Assembly (NCBI RefSeq): GCF_028713855.1
Contig: NZ_JAQTNN010000011.1
Location: forward strand, 1-64,000
Length of the DNA stretch: 64,000 nucleotides
Direction: 5' to 3'
Source: Sulfuricurvum sp.
GTDB lineage: Bacteria; Campylobacterota; Campylobacteria; Campylobacterales; Sulfurimonadaceae
Shown: piece by piece, positions 23,639 through 32,152 of the stretch
Position numbering within the stretch: position 1 is the stretch's first letter
How the letters are laid out: each line of letters begins with the position of its first letter
Position numbers and translations under genes: made by a program
Notes under the pieces: model-generated
Told to the model about the DNA's origin: nothing
What the model saw: the letters and a program-made list of their open reading frames with translations, nothing else
Databases searched by the model: none

Positions 23639-24055
23639 ATGGATATATTAAAAATCCCCTTTGTCGAAAAAGTGGGGATAGAACAAGACGAAAAAGGTTT
23701 AAAACTCACCTTTCCCTCAGACAATCTAAATCATATCGCTACCGTACACGCAAGCGTACAATTCACTCTAGCAGAAACGGCAAGCGGTGAGGCGTTGCAG
23801 AGACTTTTTCCCGATTTGGTTGGTAAGGTTATCCCAGTATTACGCGATTCACAAATCAAATTCAAAAAACCGACAACTGATACCATCTATGCGATAGCTA
23901 CCGTGAGCGATGAAGAGATAGAGACATTTAAAACTGCACTAGATAAAAAAGGGCGTGCGATGATTGGTGTAGATGTCGAGTTAAGAGATGAGAGTGAAGT
24001 TGTGGTGTGTATCGGGAGATTTACGTGGTTTGTGCAAATGATGAATGGAAAATAA
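23639..24055 (+). CDS. Hotdog-fold thioesterase-like protein (DUF4442/PaaI type)
   Basis: A 138-residue protein with the hotdog helix and strands: NHIATVHASVQFTLAETASGEALQRLFP (about 30-57), IKFKKPTTDTIYAIATVSDEE, and a closing VDVELRDESEVVVCIGRFTWFV. This fits PaaI/DUF4442 acyl-CoA thioesterase-like proteins; the substrate is unknown. GGAAGAGAATTTT precedes ATG 23639, preferred over upstream TTG/ATG. Downstream is the beta-lactamase gene. Confidence 0.75.
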   Translation: MDILKIPFVEKVGIEQDEKGLKLTFPSDNLNHIATVHASVQFTLAETASGEALQRLFPDLVGKVIPVLRDSQIKFKKPTTDTIYAIATVSDEEIETFKTALDKKGRAMIGVDVELRDESEVVVCIGRFTWFVQMMNGK

Positions 24056-24123
24056 GATGAAATATTCAGACAGATACAAACAGGTTAATGTGAAGTAAAA
24101 AAATTTAAAAGCGAGAAGTAGGA

Positions 24124-24877
24124 ATGACCCACGCTGTTAATATCGTTAAAAAAACTATATTCATTTTTGCACTATCTATTAGCTTATACGCTTCCGAACC
24201 CGATTTTGGAAAATTTGACGGTACGGCAGTCATTGTCGATCTAAATTCTTCGACGAAAACGATTTATGGAAACCACGCCGATGAACGTGTTAGCCCATGC
24301 TCGACGTTTAAAATAGTTAACTCCATGATCGCACTAGAATGCGGTGCAGTGCAGAATGAAAATGAAACGATTGTGTGGGATGGAGTGGTACGAGAATATC
24401 CGTTTTGGAATCATAATCATACGATGCGTAGTGCTATAGCGGTATCGACGGTTTGGTTTTATCAGGAACTTGCTCGCCGTATTGGTGAGAAGAAGATGGT
24501 GGAAATGGTATGCGCAGCAGAGTATGGGAACATGGATACTTCTAAAACCCTCACCAATTTTTGGTTAGGTGGCGGTAGTCTAAAAATATCCCCAAATGAG
24601 CAAGTTGACTTCATATCCAAACTGGTGCGTAATCAGCTCCCTTTTACACTACGTTCACAGAGTGTTGTAAAAGAGATCATGAGACTCGATCAACGTGATG
24701 GTATGATATTATCAGGCAAAACGGGAAGCTGTGCTGGAATAGGGTGGTTTGTCGGGTTTATCGAGTGGGATGATAATACAAGTCTTTGCGTTTCAAATCC
24801 GAGGTGAGGGGGCTAACGGGGCGGAAGCGAAAAAAATCGCGATAAAATTTTGGAAAACGAAAGAAGTACAACCATGA
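24124..24877 (+). pseudogene. Class D (OXA-type) beta-lactamase with a one-base frameshift
   Basis: Signal peptide MTHAVNIVKKTIFIFALSISLYASE, then all class D motifs: S-T-F-K in PCSTFKIVNS, S-T-V in AVSTVWFYQE, YGN in AEYGNMD, FWLGG, and KTG in LSGKTGSC. The first frame ends at 24807 (...CVSNPR). Deleting one base near 24780 joins it to VFAFQIRGEGANGAEAKKIAIKFW and a stop at 24875-24877, the usual C-terminus. Thus the enzyme is complete but for one inserted base. Cell location: periplasm, hydrolysing beta-lactams if restored. Campylobacterota commonly carry their own OXA enzymes. Confidence 0.85.
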
Positions 24878-24999
24878 CATACCAAGAAATCGACACTTGT
24901 CTCCTCTCGAAAAAAGGTTCAACATTCGATTTGTTGATATTTTTGAAGAGATTGATGGGATTAAATAATGAAGTTTATATATGGAAGAATATAAAATGA
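24874..24999 (+). pseudogene. Truncated MmcQ/YjbR-like N-terminus
   Basis: A 41-codon ORF overlapping the corrected beta-lactamase stop begins MTYQEIDTCLLSKKGSTFDL, like the first helix of YjbR/MmcQ DNA-binding proteins, and then loses similarity. The full family is about 115 residues, so this is a relic or a chance ORF. Confidence 0.3.
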
Positions 25000-25418
25000 C
25001 CGTTATAATTACACTTGCGATTTTAGCATTATGTCTGATTGGATTGCTCCATTTTTATTGGGCAATGGGTGGAAAATTCGCAGCTCTACAAGCGATACCG
25101 ACAGAAAATGGCAAGCCATTGATAAATCCGGGAAAAATAGCTGCTGTTATGGTAGGATTGGCATTATTTGGATTTGCTTTTGTCGCCTACATGCTCTATT
25201 TTTGTGATTTGTCTTCGTCGTACTATCGGGATTATTTCATTATTAGCGGATGGGTTCTATCGGGGATATTTACCCTTCGAGGTATCGGAGAGTTTAATGC
25301 GGTCGGATTGTTTAAAAAAATAAAATCATCTGAATTCGCCTATTATGACACCCGTTTTTACACCCCATTTGCTTTAGCAATGGGGTTAGTGTTCGCTGTT
25401 TTAGCGTATGGGGCATAA
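24996..25418 (+). CDS. DUF3995 family membrane protein
   Basis: A 140-residue integral membrane protein with four predicted membrane segments: residues about 3-23 (VIITLAILALCLIGLLHFYWA), 50-75, 82-100 and 118-138. LLHFYWAMGG near the first helix and GEFNAVGLFKK before the last are typical of DUF3995. Function unknown. ATG 24996 with GGAAGA upstream is preferred over 24981. It is followed by a 57-bp gap to the convergent HPP gene. Confidence 0.75.
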   Translation: MTVIITLAILALCLIGLLHFYWAMGGKFAALQAIPTENGKPLINPGKIAAVMVGLALFGFAFVAYMLYFCDLSSSYYRDYFIISGWVLSGIFTLRGIGEFNAVGLFKKIKSSEFAYYDTRFYTPFALAMGLVFAVLAYGA

Positions 25419-25475
25419 TGTAGACTAAATTCTAAATAGCACCAACATTGTCATTGACGAATTTTTTTTGTCATA

Positions 25476-25988
25476 TTAAATCCAATACGACGGATACATC
25501 AGCGATTTTTTGAGATTGAGATAAAAGAGTGCGACGATTACTAATATCACAGCTCCAATCAGTGTTGGTGTTATCAAAAATGTCCATGGAGCACCCAATA
25601 AAAATACGATGATAGGATTAGACCCTGCAGGAGGATGAACGGTATTGGTAGCGAGCATAACCGCAAGTGCGGTAGCGAGGGCCAACGCCATACTCCACCA
25701 CATATCGCCGATGATATGAAAGAACAGCAAACCGATCAACGTCGAGAGAAAATGACCTGCAATGACATTGCGTGGTTGGGAAAACGGGCTTTTCGGAAAT
25801 CCGAACAACAGCACACACGATGCACCGAATGAGCCGAGTACGAGCGGATATTCTAGTGATTGAGTTAAAAACCCGATCAATGCAATAGCAATAAACCCAC
25901 CGCCCCACGCGAATGCGATATCTTTGAAACTGGCTTTGGAAGCCAATGGGGCATGTTCTCCTCTGAACTTTTGAAAATAGCTTCTCAT
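25476..25988 (-). CDS. HPP family membrane protein
   Basis: A 170-residue protein with four to five membrane helices and the family motif HPPAGSNPIIVF near residue 117. GSFGASCVLLFGFPKSPFSQPRNVIAGH is also characteristic. HPP proteins have been linked to nitrite transport in plastids; in bacteria the role is open. The TetR gene lies directly upstream on the same strand, and a CAAAC-N4-GTTTG operator (26047-26060) precedes this gene, so it is probably the TetR target. Confidence 0.85.
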   Translation of the reverse strand: MRSYFQKFRGEHAPLASKASFKDIAFAWGGGFIAIALIGFLTQSLEYPLVLGSFGASCVLLFGFPKSPFSQPRNVIAGHFLSTLIGLLFFHIIGDMWWSMALALATALAVMLATNTVHPPAGSNPIIVFLLGAPWTFLITPTLIGAVILVIVALFYLNLKKSLMYPSYWI

Positions 25989-26046
25989 GATAGCTCCCTT
26001 ACGTGTTGGTTTTTCATTGAAGAATCCTCCTTGTGTATTTACTAAA

Positions 26047-26060
26047 CAAACGGTTGTTTG
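26047..26060. promoter_or_regulatory. TetR operator candidate upstream of the HPP gene
   Basis: CAAAC-GGTT-GTTTG followed by ATAA. The same architecture, CAAAC-GATG-GTTTG plus ATAA, occurs at 26647-26660 in front of the TetR gene itself. Confidence 0.65.
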
Positions 26061-26079
26061 ATAAGATAAGTAAAAAAAA

Positions 26080-26649
26080 TCAATCGAGCATAGCGATCAA
26101 TTTTTTCTCGATTTTTAGATAAAGGGTCGAATCGTTATAGAGATTCATCATCATAATCGCCCCTTGTACCGATGCGACCGATTCGACGGCAATCTCTTTT
26201 GCCTTTTCTGCTCCGTAGCGATTTTCCATGATGTGGCTCACCGCTCTCTCCCAGTTGTCGAAATAAGCGAGAATCTCTTCTTTAAACAGTGGTAGATCGT
26301 GAGATGCTTCGAGTGCGAGATTGCCGAGTAAACACCCTCCAGCACTGTTTAGAAAGTATTCATCAGTTTTTTGGACGAAGAGGGCTATTTTTTCATAGTC
26401 GCTCAAGTCGTTACGGTATGCGATGGAGAAAATATGCTCTTCGAAATAGTGGTGGATATATCGTAGTGACTCTAATCCAAGCTCTTCTTTGCTTTTGAAA
26501 TAGTGGTAGATACTCCCCTTGATCAGTCCGCACGCTTCACCGATCTTTGCCATCGTTGTGTTGTGGTAGCCGTGAAGTTTGAAAAGGGCTATGGAGTCTT
26601 TGAGTATCGTATCTTTGTCGGTTTTTACAATAGGCATATATTTATCCAA
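26080..26649 (-). CDS. TetR family transcriptional repressor
   Basis: A 189-residue TetR/AcrR protein. The N-terminal HTH (TMAKIGEACGLIKGSIYHYFKSKEELGLES, about 32-61) is typical; the C-terminal ligand domain contains Cys in GGCLLGNLALEAS, as in YcdC/NemR-like members that respond to electrophiles or other small ligands. Two matching palindromes flank the gene, one overlapping its start and one before the HPP gene, which supports self-repression and control of HPP. Start may be 26649 or the ATG at 26637. Confidence 0.88.
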   Translation of the reverse strand: MDKYMPIVKTDKDTILKDSIALFKLHGYHNTTMAKIGEACGLIKGSIYHYFKSKEELGLESLRYIHHYFEEHIFSIAYRNDLSDYEKIALFVQKTDEYFLNSAGGCLLGNLALEASHDLPLFKEEILAYFDNWERAVSHIMENRYGAEKAKEIAVESVASVQGAIMMMNLYNDSTLYLKIEKKLIAMLD

Positions 26650-26660
26650 ACGATGGTTTG
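26647..26660. promoter_or_regulatory. TetR operator candidate at its own start
   Basis: CAAAC-GATG-GTTTG followed by ATAA, overlapping the first codons or leader of the TetR gene. Paired with the site at 26047-26060, exactly 600 bp away in coordinate. Confidence 0.6.
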
Positions 26661-26744
26661 ATAAAAGTGTACCTTTTTTACTATAGATATGTCAATGGCT
26701 AAATTAAAAATGGTATCTTCATACAATCTTGAGAAAGAGGTTCT

Positions 26745-27284
26745 ATGATGGCGAAAATGAACCAAGGAGCTTCCATGTTTTCACGACTTATCACTTTCAC
26801 AACAGCTTTGAGCTTTTCCTCTCTTTTACTAGCGGCTTCGCTTCCCGACATAAAAATGCCCGATAACGGTCTTTCATTTACAATGATCGAGGGGTATCAA
26901 GAGTATAAAATCGTAGCATCCCACTGGCGAACCGATAAAAATGAATTGCGCTATGTATTGGCAAATCCAGTCGCCTATAAAGCATTAAAATCCAAAAAAA
27001 TGCCTCTTCCCGAGGGGAGTAAAATTGTCAAAATCGGGTGGAGTGTCAAACCGATGGGGGCATTTCCTGATGCTCTCGAAGCCGATAAAATTCAGAGGGT
27101 TGAGTATATGGTTAAAGATTCTGCGCGGTATAATCAAAACGGCGATCATTGGGGATATGCCCGATATGTGAAAAAAGGAGACGCTTATGTACCGTACGCG
27201 AACGGCTCTGCGGAGTGTGTTGCCTGTCATAGTACAGTTAGCGGGAACGATTACCTCTTTAGTGGGTTTCAAGAGACCTTTTAA
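26745..27284 (+). CDS. Cytochrome P460 family protein
   Basis: A 179-residue exported haem protein. Signal peptide about residues 11-31 (MFSRLITFTTALSFSSLLLAAS). The P460 fold is seen in VASHWRTDKNELRYVLANPVAYKAL and WGYARYVKKGDAYVP, and the C-terminal haem motif CVACH in AECVACHSTVSGNDYLF. P460 cytochromes oxidise hydroxylamine or bind NO; the exact role here is unknown. It is three bases upstream of a two-component system and probably regulated with it. ATG 26775 is an alternative start that gives a cleaner signal peptide. Confidence 0.85.
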   Translation: MMAKMNQGASMFSRLITFTTALSFSSLLLAASLPDIKMPDNGLSFTMIEGYQEYKIVASHWRTDKNELRYVLANPVAYKALKSKKMPLPEGSKIVKIGWSVKPMGAFPDALEADKIQRVEYMVKDSARYNQNGDHWGYARYVKKGDAYVPYANGSAECVACHSTVSGNDYLFSGFQETF

Positions 27285-27287
27285 TCG

Positions 27288-27971
27288 ATGAAAAACACGA
27301 TTTTAATCGTCGAGGATGAAGAGGAAATCGTCCGTCTCATCTGTAACCGTATCGATCCTGAACGTTATGAGGTGATGATTGCCCAAGATGGCAAAGAGGC
27401 GTTGGCACAAGTGGCGCGAGAGGTATTCGATATTGCGGTGATTGATATCATGATCCCCTTTATCGACGGTTATGAAGTATCTACTCAGTTACGCCGAAAG
27501 TCTAAAGAGACTCTGATCATTATCGTCAGTGCGTTGGGGTCTGAAGAGAACAAACTCAGAGGGTATGAACTCGGAGCCGATGATTTTATCCCTAAACCGT
27601 TCTCTCCACGTGAACTGATTGCGAAAATCGATACACTGATCAAACGACGCTACGAGATGATCAACCATCATATCACCGTATTGCGTTCCATCACTCATGA
27701 TAGGGCAGGTAAAAGAATAGAGATTGAAGGGGAAGTTCTGGCACTGACTCCGAGCGAATATCTTATTTTTGCGACACTTTTGCTCAGGCCCAAAAACATT
27801 GTCTCCCGTGATCAGTTAGCGCAGGCAATCTATGATAATGATTTTGGTGAAATCGATGCACGGGGAATCGATACCCATATCTACAACCTCCGCAAAAAAA
27901 TAGCCTCTATCACCTCACAGCCGATTATCCATACCGAACGCTCTCTAGGGTACACCATCCATGAGTTTTAA
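27288..27971 (+). CDS. OmpR-family response regulator
   Basis: A 227-residue response regulator. Receiver domain about 4-118, with acidic pocket VEDEEE, phospho-acceptor Asp in DIAVIDIMIPFIDGYE (about 53) and Lys in DDFIPKPFSP (about 103). A winged-helix DNA-binding domain spans 130-225 (LALTPSEYLIFATLLLRPKNIVSRDQLAQAIY ... RGIDTHIYNLRKKI). It overlaps the kinase gene by 11 bases. The neighbouring cytochrome P460 gene is a likely target. Confidence 0.93.
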   Translation: MKNTILIVEDEEEIVRLICNRIDPERYEVMIAQDGKEALAQVAREVFDIAVIDIMIPFIDGYEVSTQLRRKSKETLIIIVSALGSEENKLRGYELGADDFIPKPFSPRELIAKIDTLIKRRYEMINHHITVLRSITHDRAGKRIEIEGEVLALTPSEYLIFATLLLRPKNIVSRDQLAQAIYDNDFGEIDARGIDTHIYNLRKKIASITSQPIIHTERSLGYTIHEF

Positions 27972-28968
27972 ATCTCTCCTGATTCTCGTATATTCTCTCG
28001 CGGGACTTTTAATCGCACTGTTCAGTGCCTTTATGACCTATCTCATCATTGGTGAGCCGATAGGAATGAAGATGTTTTCTAAAATTGCTTTGGTCGTAGT
28101 GGTAGCATTACCAGTTATTGCTTTTATCAGCTATGGTGTAGGGAGATATTTTTTCGGAAAATTTGAGGGAATACGCTACCGATTGGATCAGATTGCACAC
28201 GGTAATTTTCTCTCGATTGAGCCGCAGGAACGTATCGCCGATGTTGAGCGAATTCATCGCTCCATAACACTCCTCTCTGAACGCTTATCGGAACTGATCG
28301 AATCCTTACGACGACAAAACGAGACAATCTCTAACATGACCCTCTCGCTGGCGCATGATATTAAAACACCGCTCATGATTATCAACGGCTATCTCGAAGA
28401 GATACGAGACGGCTTGATTTCTCCCGAAGATTTACCGAAAATCGTGGATAAAATGGGATCAGAGTGTGGTTATATCGACGATCTCACGAGTGATGTGTTG
28501 GTGTATCTATCATCAATGAATCCGAACCGTGAACGTGAACAGGTTGTTATCTATGACGTTGTTCATGAGATTTTACCACTGATTGTCCTCTCTGCTGATA
28601 CACGTTGGAATATTGACCTACCTCGTGAAGTGATTGTCGAGTTTAATCGGATGGATTTGAAAAAAGTATTAATGAATTTGCTTCATAACAGTGCTAAATT
28701 TACCTCACATGGTGTGATAACGATTCGCATAGACGATGAGAAAATCATTATCGAAGATACAGGATGTGGAATCGATCCACTATTTTCCCCCCGCTTATTT
28801 GAGCCCTACAGCACTGCGGATACGAGTCGAAACCGTCAAAAAAGTGGGTTGGGTTTGGGGTTGAGCATCACTAAAAATCTCGTACTCAATAACGGCTATG
28901 AGCTAGTTTTTGATGAGATGATTATGGTGGGTACACGAGCAATTATTAGATGTCAGACCGAATCATAA
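27961..28968 (+). CDS. Sensor histidine kinase
   Basis: A 335-residue membrane kinase. Two membrane helices (about 4-28 and 38-62) enclose a very short loop, so it has almost no periplasmic sensor. A HAMP-like region is followed by the H-box SLAHDIKTPLMIINGYLEEI (His about 131), N-box LLHNSAKFTS, and GSGLGLGLSITKN (seen as KSGLGLGLSITKN). It phosphorylates the preceding regulator. The short sensor suggests it detects a membrane or partner-protein signal. Confidence 0.92.
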   Translation: MSFKSLLILVYSLAGLLIALFSAFMTYLIIGEPIGMKMFSKIALVVVVALPVIAFISYGVGRYFFGKFEGIRYRLDQIAHGNFLSIEPQERIADVERIHRSITLLSERLSELIESLRRQNETISNMTLSLAHDIKTPLMIINGYLEEIRDGLISPEDLPKIVDKMGSECGYIDDLTSDVLVYLSSMNPNREREQVVIYDVVHEILPLIVLSADTRWNIDLPREVIVEFNRMDLKKVLMNLLHNSAKFTSHGVITIRIDDEKIIIEDTGCGIDPLFSPRLFEPYSTADTSRNRQKSGLGLGLSITKNLVLNNGYELVFDEMIMVGTRAIIRCQTES

Positions 28969-29045
28969 CATCCCCAGTTCAGTAAAAATTCCTTCATATC
29001 ACTGATTTTCATGAGAGATTGGTCTGCATCATAATATTCTCCTAT

Positions 29046-29168
29046 CTACGCTATGAATTTGAAGGTAAGAGTTTTGATAGCATCATAAATGCCCATTTGA
29101 GTATGTATCTCTTTGATTTTTAGTGTTACCCATACCAAAGCCAGTGCTGTGATCATCAACGATTCCAT
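29046..29168 (-). CDS. Possible 40-residue membrane microprotein
   Basis: The ORF runs MESLMITALALVWVTLKIKE and on to the stop at 29046. The N-terminal 17 residues could span the membrane. GGGGAATACT directly before ATG is a good ribosome site. It converges on the histidine kinase gene. No homologue is known to me; the rest of 28969-29252 shows nothing. Confidence 0.35.
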   Translation of the reverse strand: MESLMITALALVWVTLKIKEIHTQMGIYDAIKTLTFKFIA

Positions 29169-29252
29169 AGTATTCCCCTTTACGGTGTTAATTTAGATTT
29201 TGCTATGATGCACTACTCATTGGACAACATAGTGTCTGTTTAAAGGATTGAT

Positions 29253-30182
29253 ATGGGACAAATTCATGACTACGATAAAATCCTCACCCGTTTGACGATT
29301 ATTCTTCAACGCTTGTATGAGGGAGAGGTGTTATCGGTTCAGGATTTGGCCGAGGAGTTCAATGTCTCCACCAAAACCATACAGCGGGATTTCAATCAAA
29401 GATTGATCCGTTTTCCGATAGAGAAGCAGGGGAGCAAGTGGAAGATGCAGTTGGGTCATTCACTCACCAAAGAGCGAACCCCTGAAGAGGCACTAGTCTT
29501 AGAGATGCTGGGCAATATCGCTGAGGGGATAGGAAGTGAATTTGGTGTCAAAGCCAAATCACTCTTCTCCAAACTCCAAAACAACACTAAAAACCCTATC
29601 TACTCTAAAACCATCATCGAAGATATCTCCGATAAACTGGGACACTTTCATATCATCGAACAAGCCATTATGGAAAACAAGATGGTACGGTTTCATTACA
29701 ACAATAAAATCCGTCATGTCCACCCTTATAAAATAGTCTCTTTTGAAGGGTACTGGTATCTCTATGGAGAAGAGTTCATGGAGAGTAAACTAAAAACCTA
29801 TTATTTCAAAGGGATCGATCATCTTGAAATCACACCAGAAATTTTCATCCCTAACGATGCAACGTACCGGATACTGGAGCGTGCTATAAACGCATGGTTT
29901 GAGCCCGATAAAGAACCGTTTGAAGTGACTCTCAAAGCCTCCCCTGAAATCGCCAAATACTTTCATCGCAGACCGCTTGCCAGTACCCAGAGAATCCTAA
30001 AGACTTATGAAGATGGAAGTATGGAGATCGAAGTGTTTGCCACCTCTGAGCGTGAGATTATGCAAGAGGTCAAGAAATGGATGCCCGATCTCATCATCAT
30101 CTCTCCCAAACCCTTAGCCCTCAAAGCCAAAAGCCTTGCAGATAGCTTTTTGAATCGTCAGATTGAAGAGTTGATTGGGTAG
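29253..30182 (+). CDS. WYL-domain transcriptional regulator
   Basis: A 309-residue YafY/WYL-type regulator. An N-terminal winged HTH (VLSVQDLAEEFNVSTKTIQRDFN, about 30-52) is followed by the WYL domain, about 130-205, with VSFEGYWYLYGEEFMESKLKTYYFKGI. A C-terminal extension (about 215-300) is present. WYL proteins bind nucleic acids or ligands and are frequent controllers of phage-defence islands (BrxR/CapW-type). Here it stands at the left edge of the 30-56 kb island, which supports that role by inference. The 220 bp after it contains no gene I can recognise. Confidence 0.88.
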   Translation: MGQIHDYDKILTRLTIILQRLYEGEVLSVQDLAEEFNVSTKTIQRDFNQRLIRFPIEKQGSKWKMQLGHSLTKERTPEEALVLEMLGNIAEGIGSEFGVKAKSLFSKLQNNTKNPIYSKTIIEDISDKLGHFHIIEQAIMENKMVRFHYNNKIRHVHPYKIVSFEGYWYLYGEEFMESKLKTYYFKGIDHLEITPEIFIPNDATYRILERAINAWFEPDKEPFEVTLKASPEIAKYFHRRPLASTQRILKTYEDGSMEIEVFATSEREIMQEVKKWMPDLIIISPKPLALKAKSLADSFLNRQIEELIG

Positions 30183-30403
30183 TATTGGAGAATGGGCTTG
30201 AGTCATGTGGTAATCAGAAATCTGCAAAAAATGCTTTTAAGTATTTCTTAAAAAAATACTCATTAGAATTTGGGTCAAGGAATCGGTTCCGTCGCTTGGC
30301 AATGTAGGTTGCGCAAGGTAAAAATGCCTTCTAACTGAAAAACTTCAAATAGTAAATTCTGCTTATTATCCCACACCTATACATTCTTATAACAAGGCAT
30401 TTC

Positions 30404-32152
30404 ATGCTAAAAAAATTCGTTTTAAGTCCGTATGCTGTTGAGTGTAACGGCAGTCCTCGATTCGTTGCCATCCCTGTGGTTGGATTAAATCCTGATATGA
30501 TTAAACAAGGCTATCGTGATTTGCAAAGATCAGATTTGTCATTGAAGAAGAATGACTATTTAAATCGTGTCTCCGATGCAATAGGTATTTATCCATGGGG
30601 TAAATATGAGTCATTTTATGAGAACAGCGTTGTTCCTTTTCTTGAGCAACATGGTTTAACGTTTTATGCTTTGGATTACGGAGTTGATCTGCTAGATAAT
30701 CGCTTCACACTTCGTTCTATTGCCGACAGGCTTTTCTTTTCGGATCGTCCTATCCCTAAAGCGATATTCACAGGATATGGTTGTAATATCGATCATGAGC
30801 ATTTTTATAATCCGGGTGTAGTGTTTGGAAAACCGGTGAAATCATATGATGAAATTGTTTTAGAGGCAAATGTCGACTTATTGATACCATTTAGACATAA
30901 AAATAATTTTTTTGGTATTTTTAATAATCTGCTTGGCGATGTTTTTATTCTAAATCATTCCCATGAAGATGATCGATATATAGTAACTTCCTACCCTCAA
31001 AATGGCGAAAAATACAAGACCAATGAGAGTATGATAGAAGATGCTAAAGAGCTCAAAAAGCTAATGTTGCAGTGTGCAAAAGGGTGGGTAGAGGTCATTC
31101 CTTTTCCATTTAACGATAATCACATCTTCCTAAAAACTCAAGATGGCGTATATGATTTTGTATTCAAACATTTAAGGGATTCGGACTTTGAAGACAAATC
31201 GCCGTTTAGGCCTTATTTGAATCATGACCGTATTCCATCGGTGATGAATGAAACTTACAACTTTGCCAGATGGCTCTATTTTGGCAGAAAAGAAGACGAT
31301 TCAAAGAAGAAACAGCAAGACGAACGTAGATCGTATTGGCTTGAAAAACTTCAGCATCATGCAGATATAGATTTCTATGAATCCGGTGGCGGTATACATC
31401 CCGGGTATGAGCATTTGTTGAAAAATTATTTCGAAAAAATGGGGGAGTACTCATACACCAAAAAAACAAAATCGGATCAACTACCCGGTTTTAAAGAAAT
31501 CGAGATTGCGAACGGTAAAGTATTGTTTACTTCAGACCTGATTACGGTCGGAGAGTTTTCAGAATTTTATAATGAAGAATCCTCCGGTGTAAAAAGCTAT
31601 CGAGAAAAGCGACATACAGAGAATGATATTTGGGAAACAGTCAATTTTGAACCTGATACTTATCCGGTAGCTGTGACCTATTATGATGCTGTTGCCTATT
31701 GCCGATGGTATGAATTGAAACATAATGCTCCGGTGCGGCTCTTATCGGCCATTGAATGGTATGAGATGTTCGATAATCCTTTTAAAGTGTCTGATTTGAA
31801 TGGGTTAAATCGATGGTCTGATGATCTAATATGTTTTACTCCGGCAAATGATGTCATTGAAGACATTACTAAACCCAGAAATGATTTTCAGGAAATTTAT
31901 GTCCGTTTCAAAAATCCGCCTGAAATGATTCCACAGAGTAATGGTTTACAGTTATGTATCAATCACCATTTTTCTGAATGGCTTTTGGAGTTTAATGGGC
32001 ACGATGCAGCAATGGTTACACCTTCATTGATGAAGCCGTTGACTTTATCCTTCTTGTTCGGAGATGAGCTATCCACACCATCCTTTCCGGCAACAAGTAC
32101 CGGGAAATACAAATCCCAAAAAATCGGCTTTAGGATCTGTTATGAGAAATGA
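30404..32152 (+). CDS. SUMF1/FGE-like domain protein with unknown N-terminal half
   Basis: 582 residues. The C-terminal third (about 385-580) has the layout of formylglycine-generating-enzyme (SUMF1/FGE-sulfatase) proteins: YPVAVTYYDAVAYCRWYE, VRLLSAIEWYEMF, NHHFSEWLLEF, and the closing SQKIGFRICYE. The N-terminal 380 residues (MLKKFVLSPYAVECNGSPRF ...) are unassigned. FGE-fold domains in bacteria often serve as binding platforms, for example in diversity-generating and conflict systems, rather than as sulfatase activators. It overlaps the NYN gene by 11 bases, so the two are a translationally coupled pair. Confidence 0.6.
   Translation: MLKKFVLSPYAVECNGSPRFVAIPVVGLNPDMIKQGYRDLQRSDLSLKKNDYLNRVSDAIGIYPWGKYESFYENSVVPFLEQHGLTFYALDYGVDLLDNRFTLRSIADRLFFSDRPIPKAIFTGYGCNIDHEHFYNPGVVFGKPVKSYDEIVLEANVDLLIPFRHKNNFFGIFNNLLGDVFILNHSHEDDRYIVTSYPQNGEKYKTNESMIEDAKELKKLMLQCAKGWVEVIPFPFNDNHIFLKTQDGVYDFVFKHLRDSDFEDKSPFRPYLNHDRIPSVMNETYNFARWLYFGRKEDDSKKKQQDERRSYWLEKLQHHADIDFYESGGGIHPGYEHLLKNYFEKMGEYSYTKKTKSDQLPGFKEIEIANGKVLFTSDLITVGEFSEFYNEESSGVKSYREKRHTENDIWETVNFEPDTYPVAVTYYDAVAYCRWYELKHNAPVRLLSAIEWYEMFDNPFKVSDLNGLNRWSDDLICFTPANDVIEDITKPRNDFQEIYVRFKNPPEMIPQSNGLQLCINHHFSEWLLEFNGHDAAMVTPSLMKPLTLSFLFGDELSTPSFPATSTGKYKSQKIGFRICYEK

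Noticed and set aside
23569-23790. Plus-strand 73-codon ORF
   Set aside because: It runs across the dispersed palindrome and into the thioesterase gene in another frame; its composition is that of a shadow.
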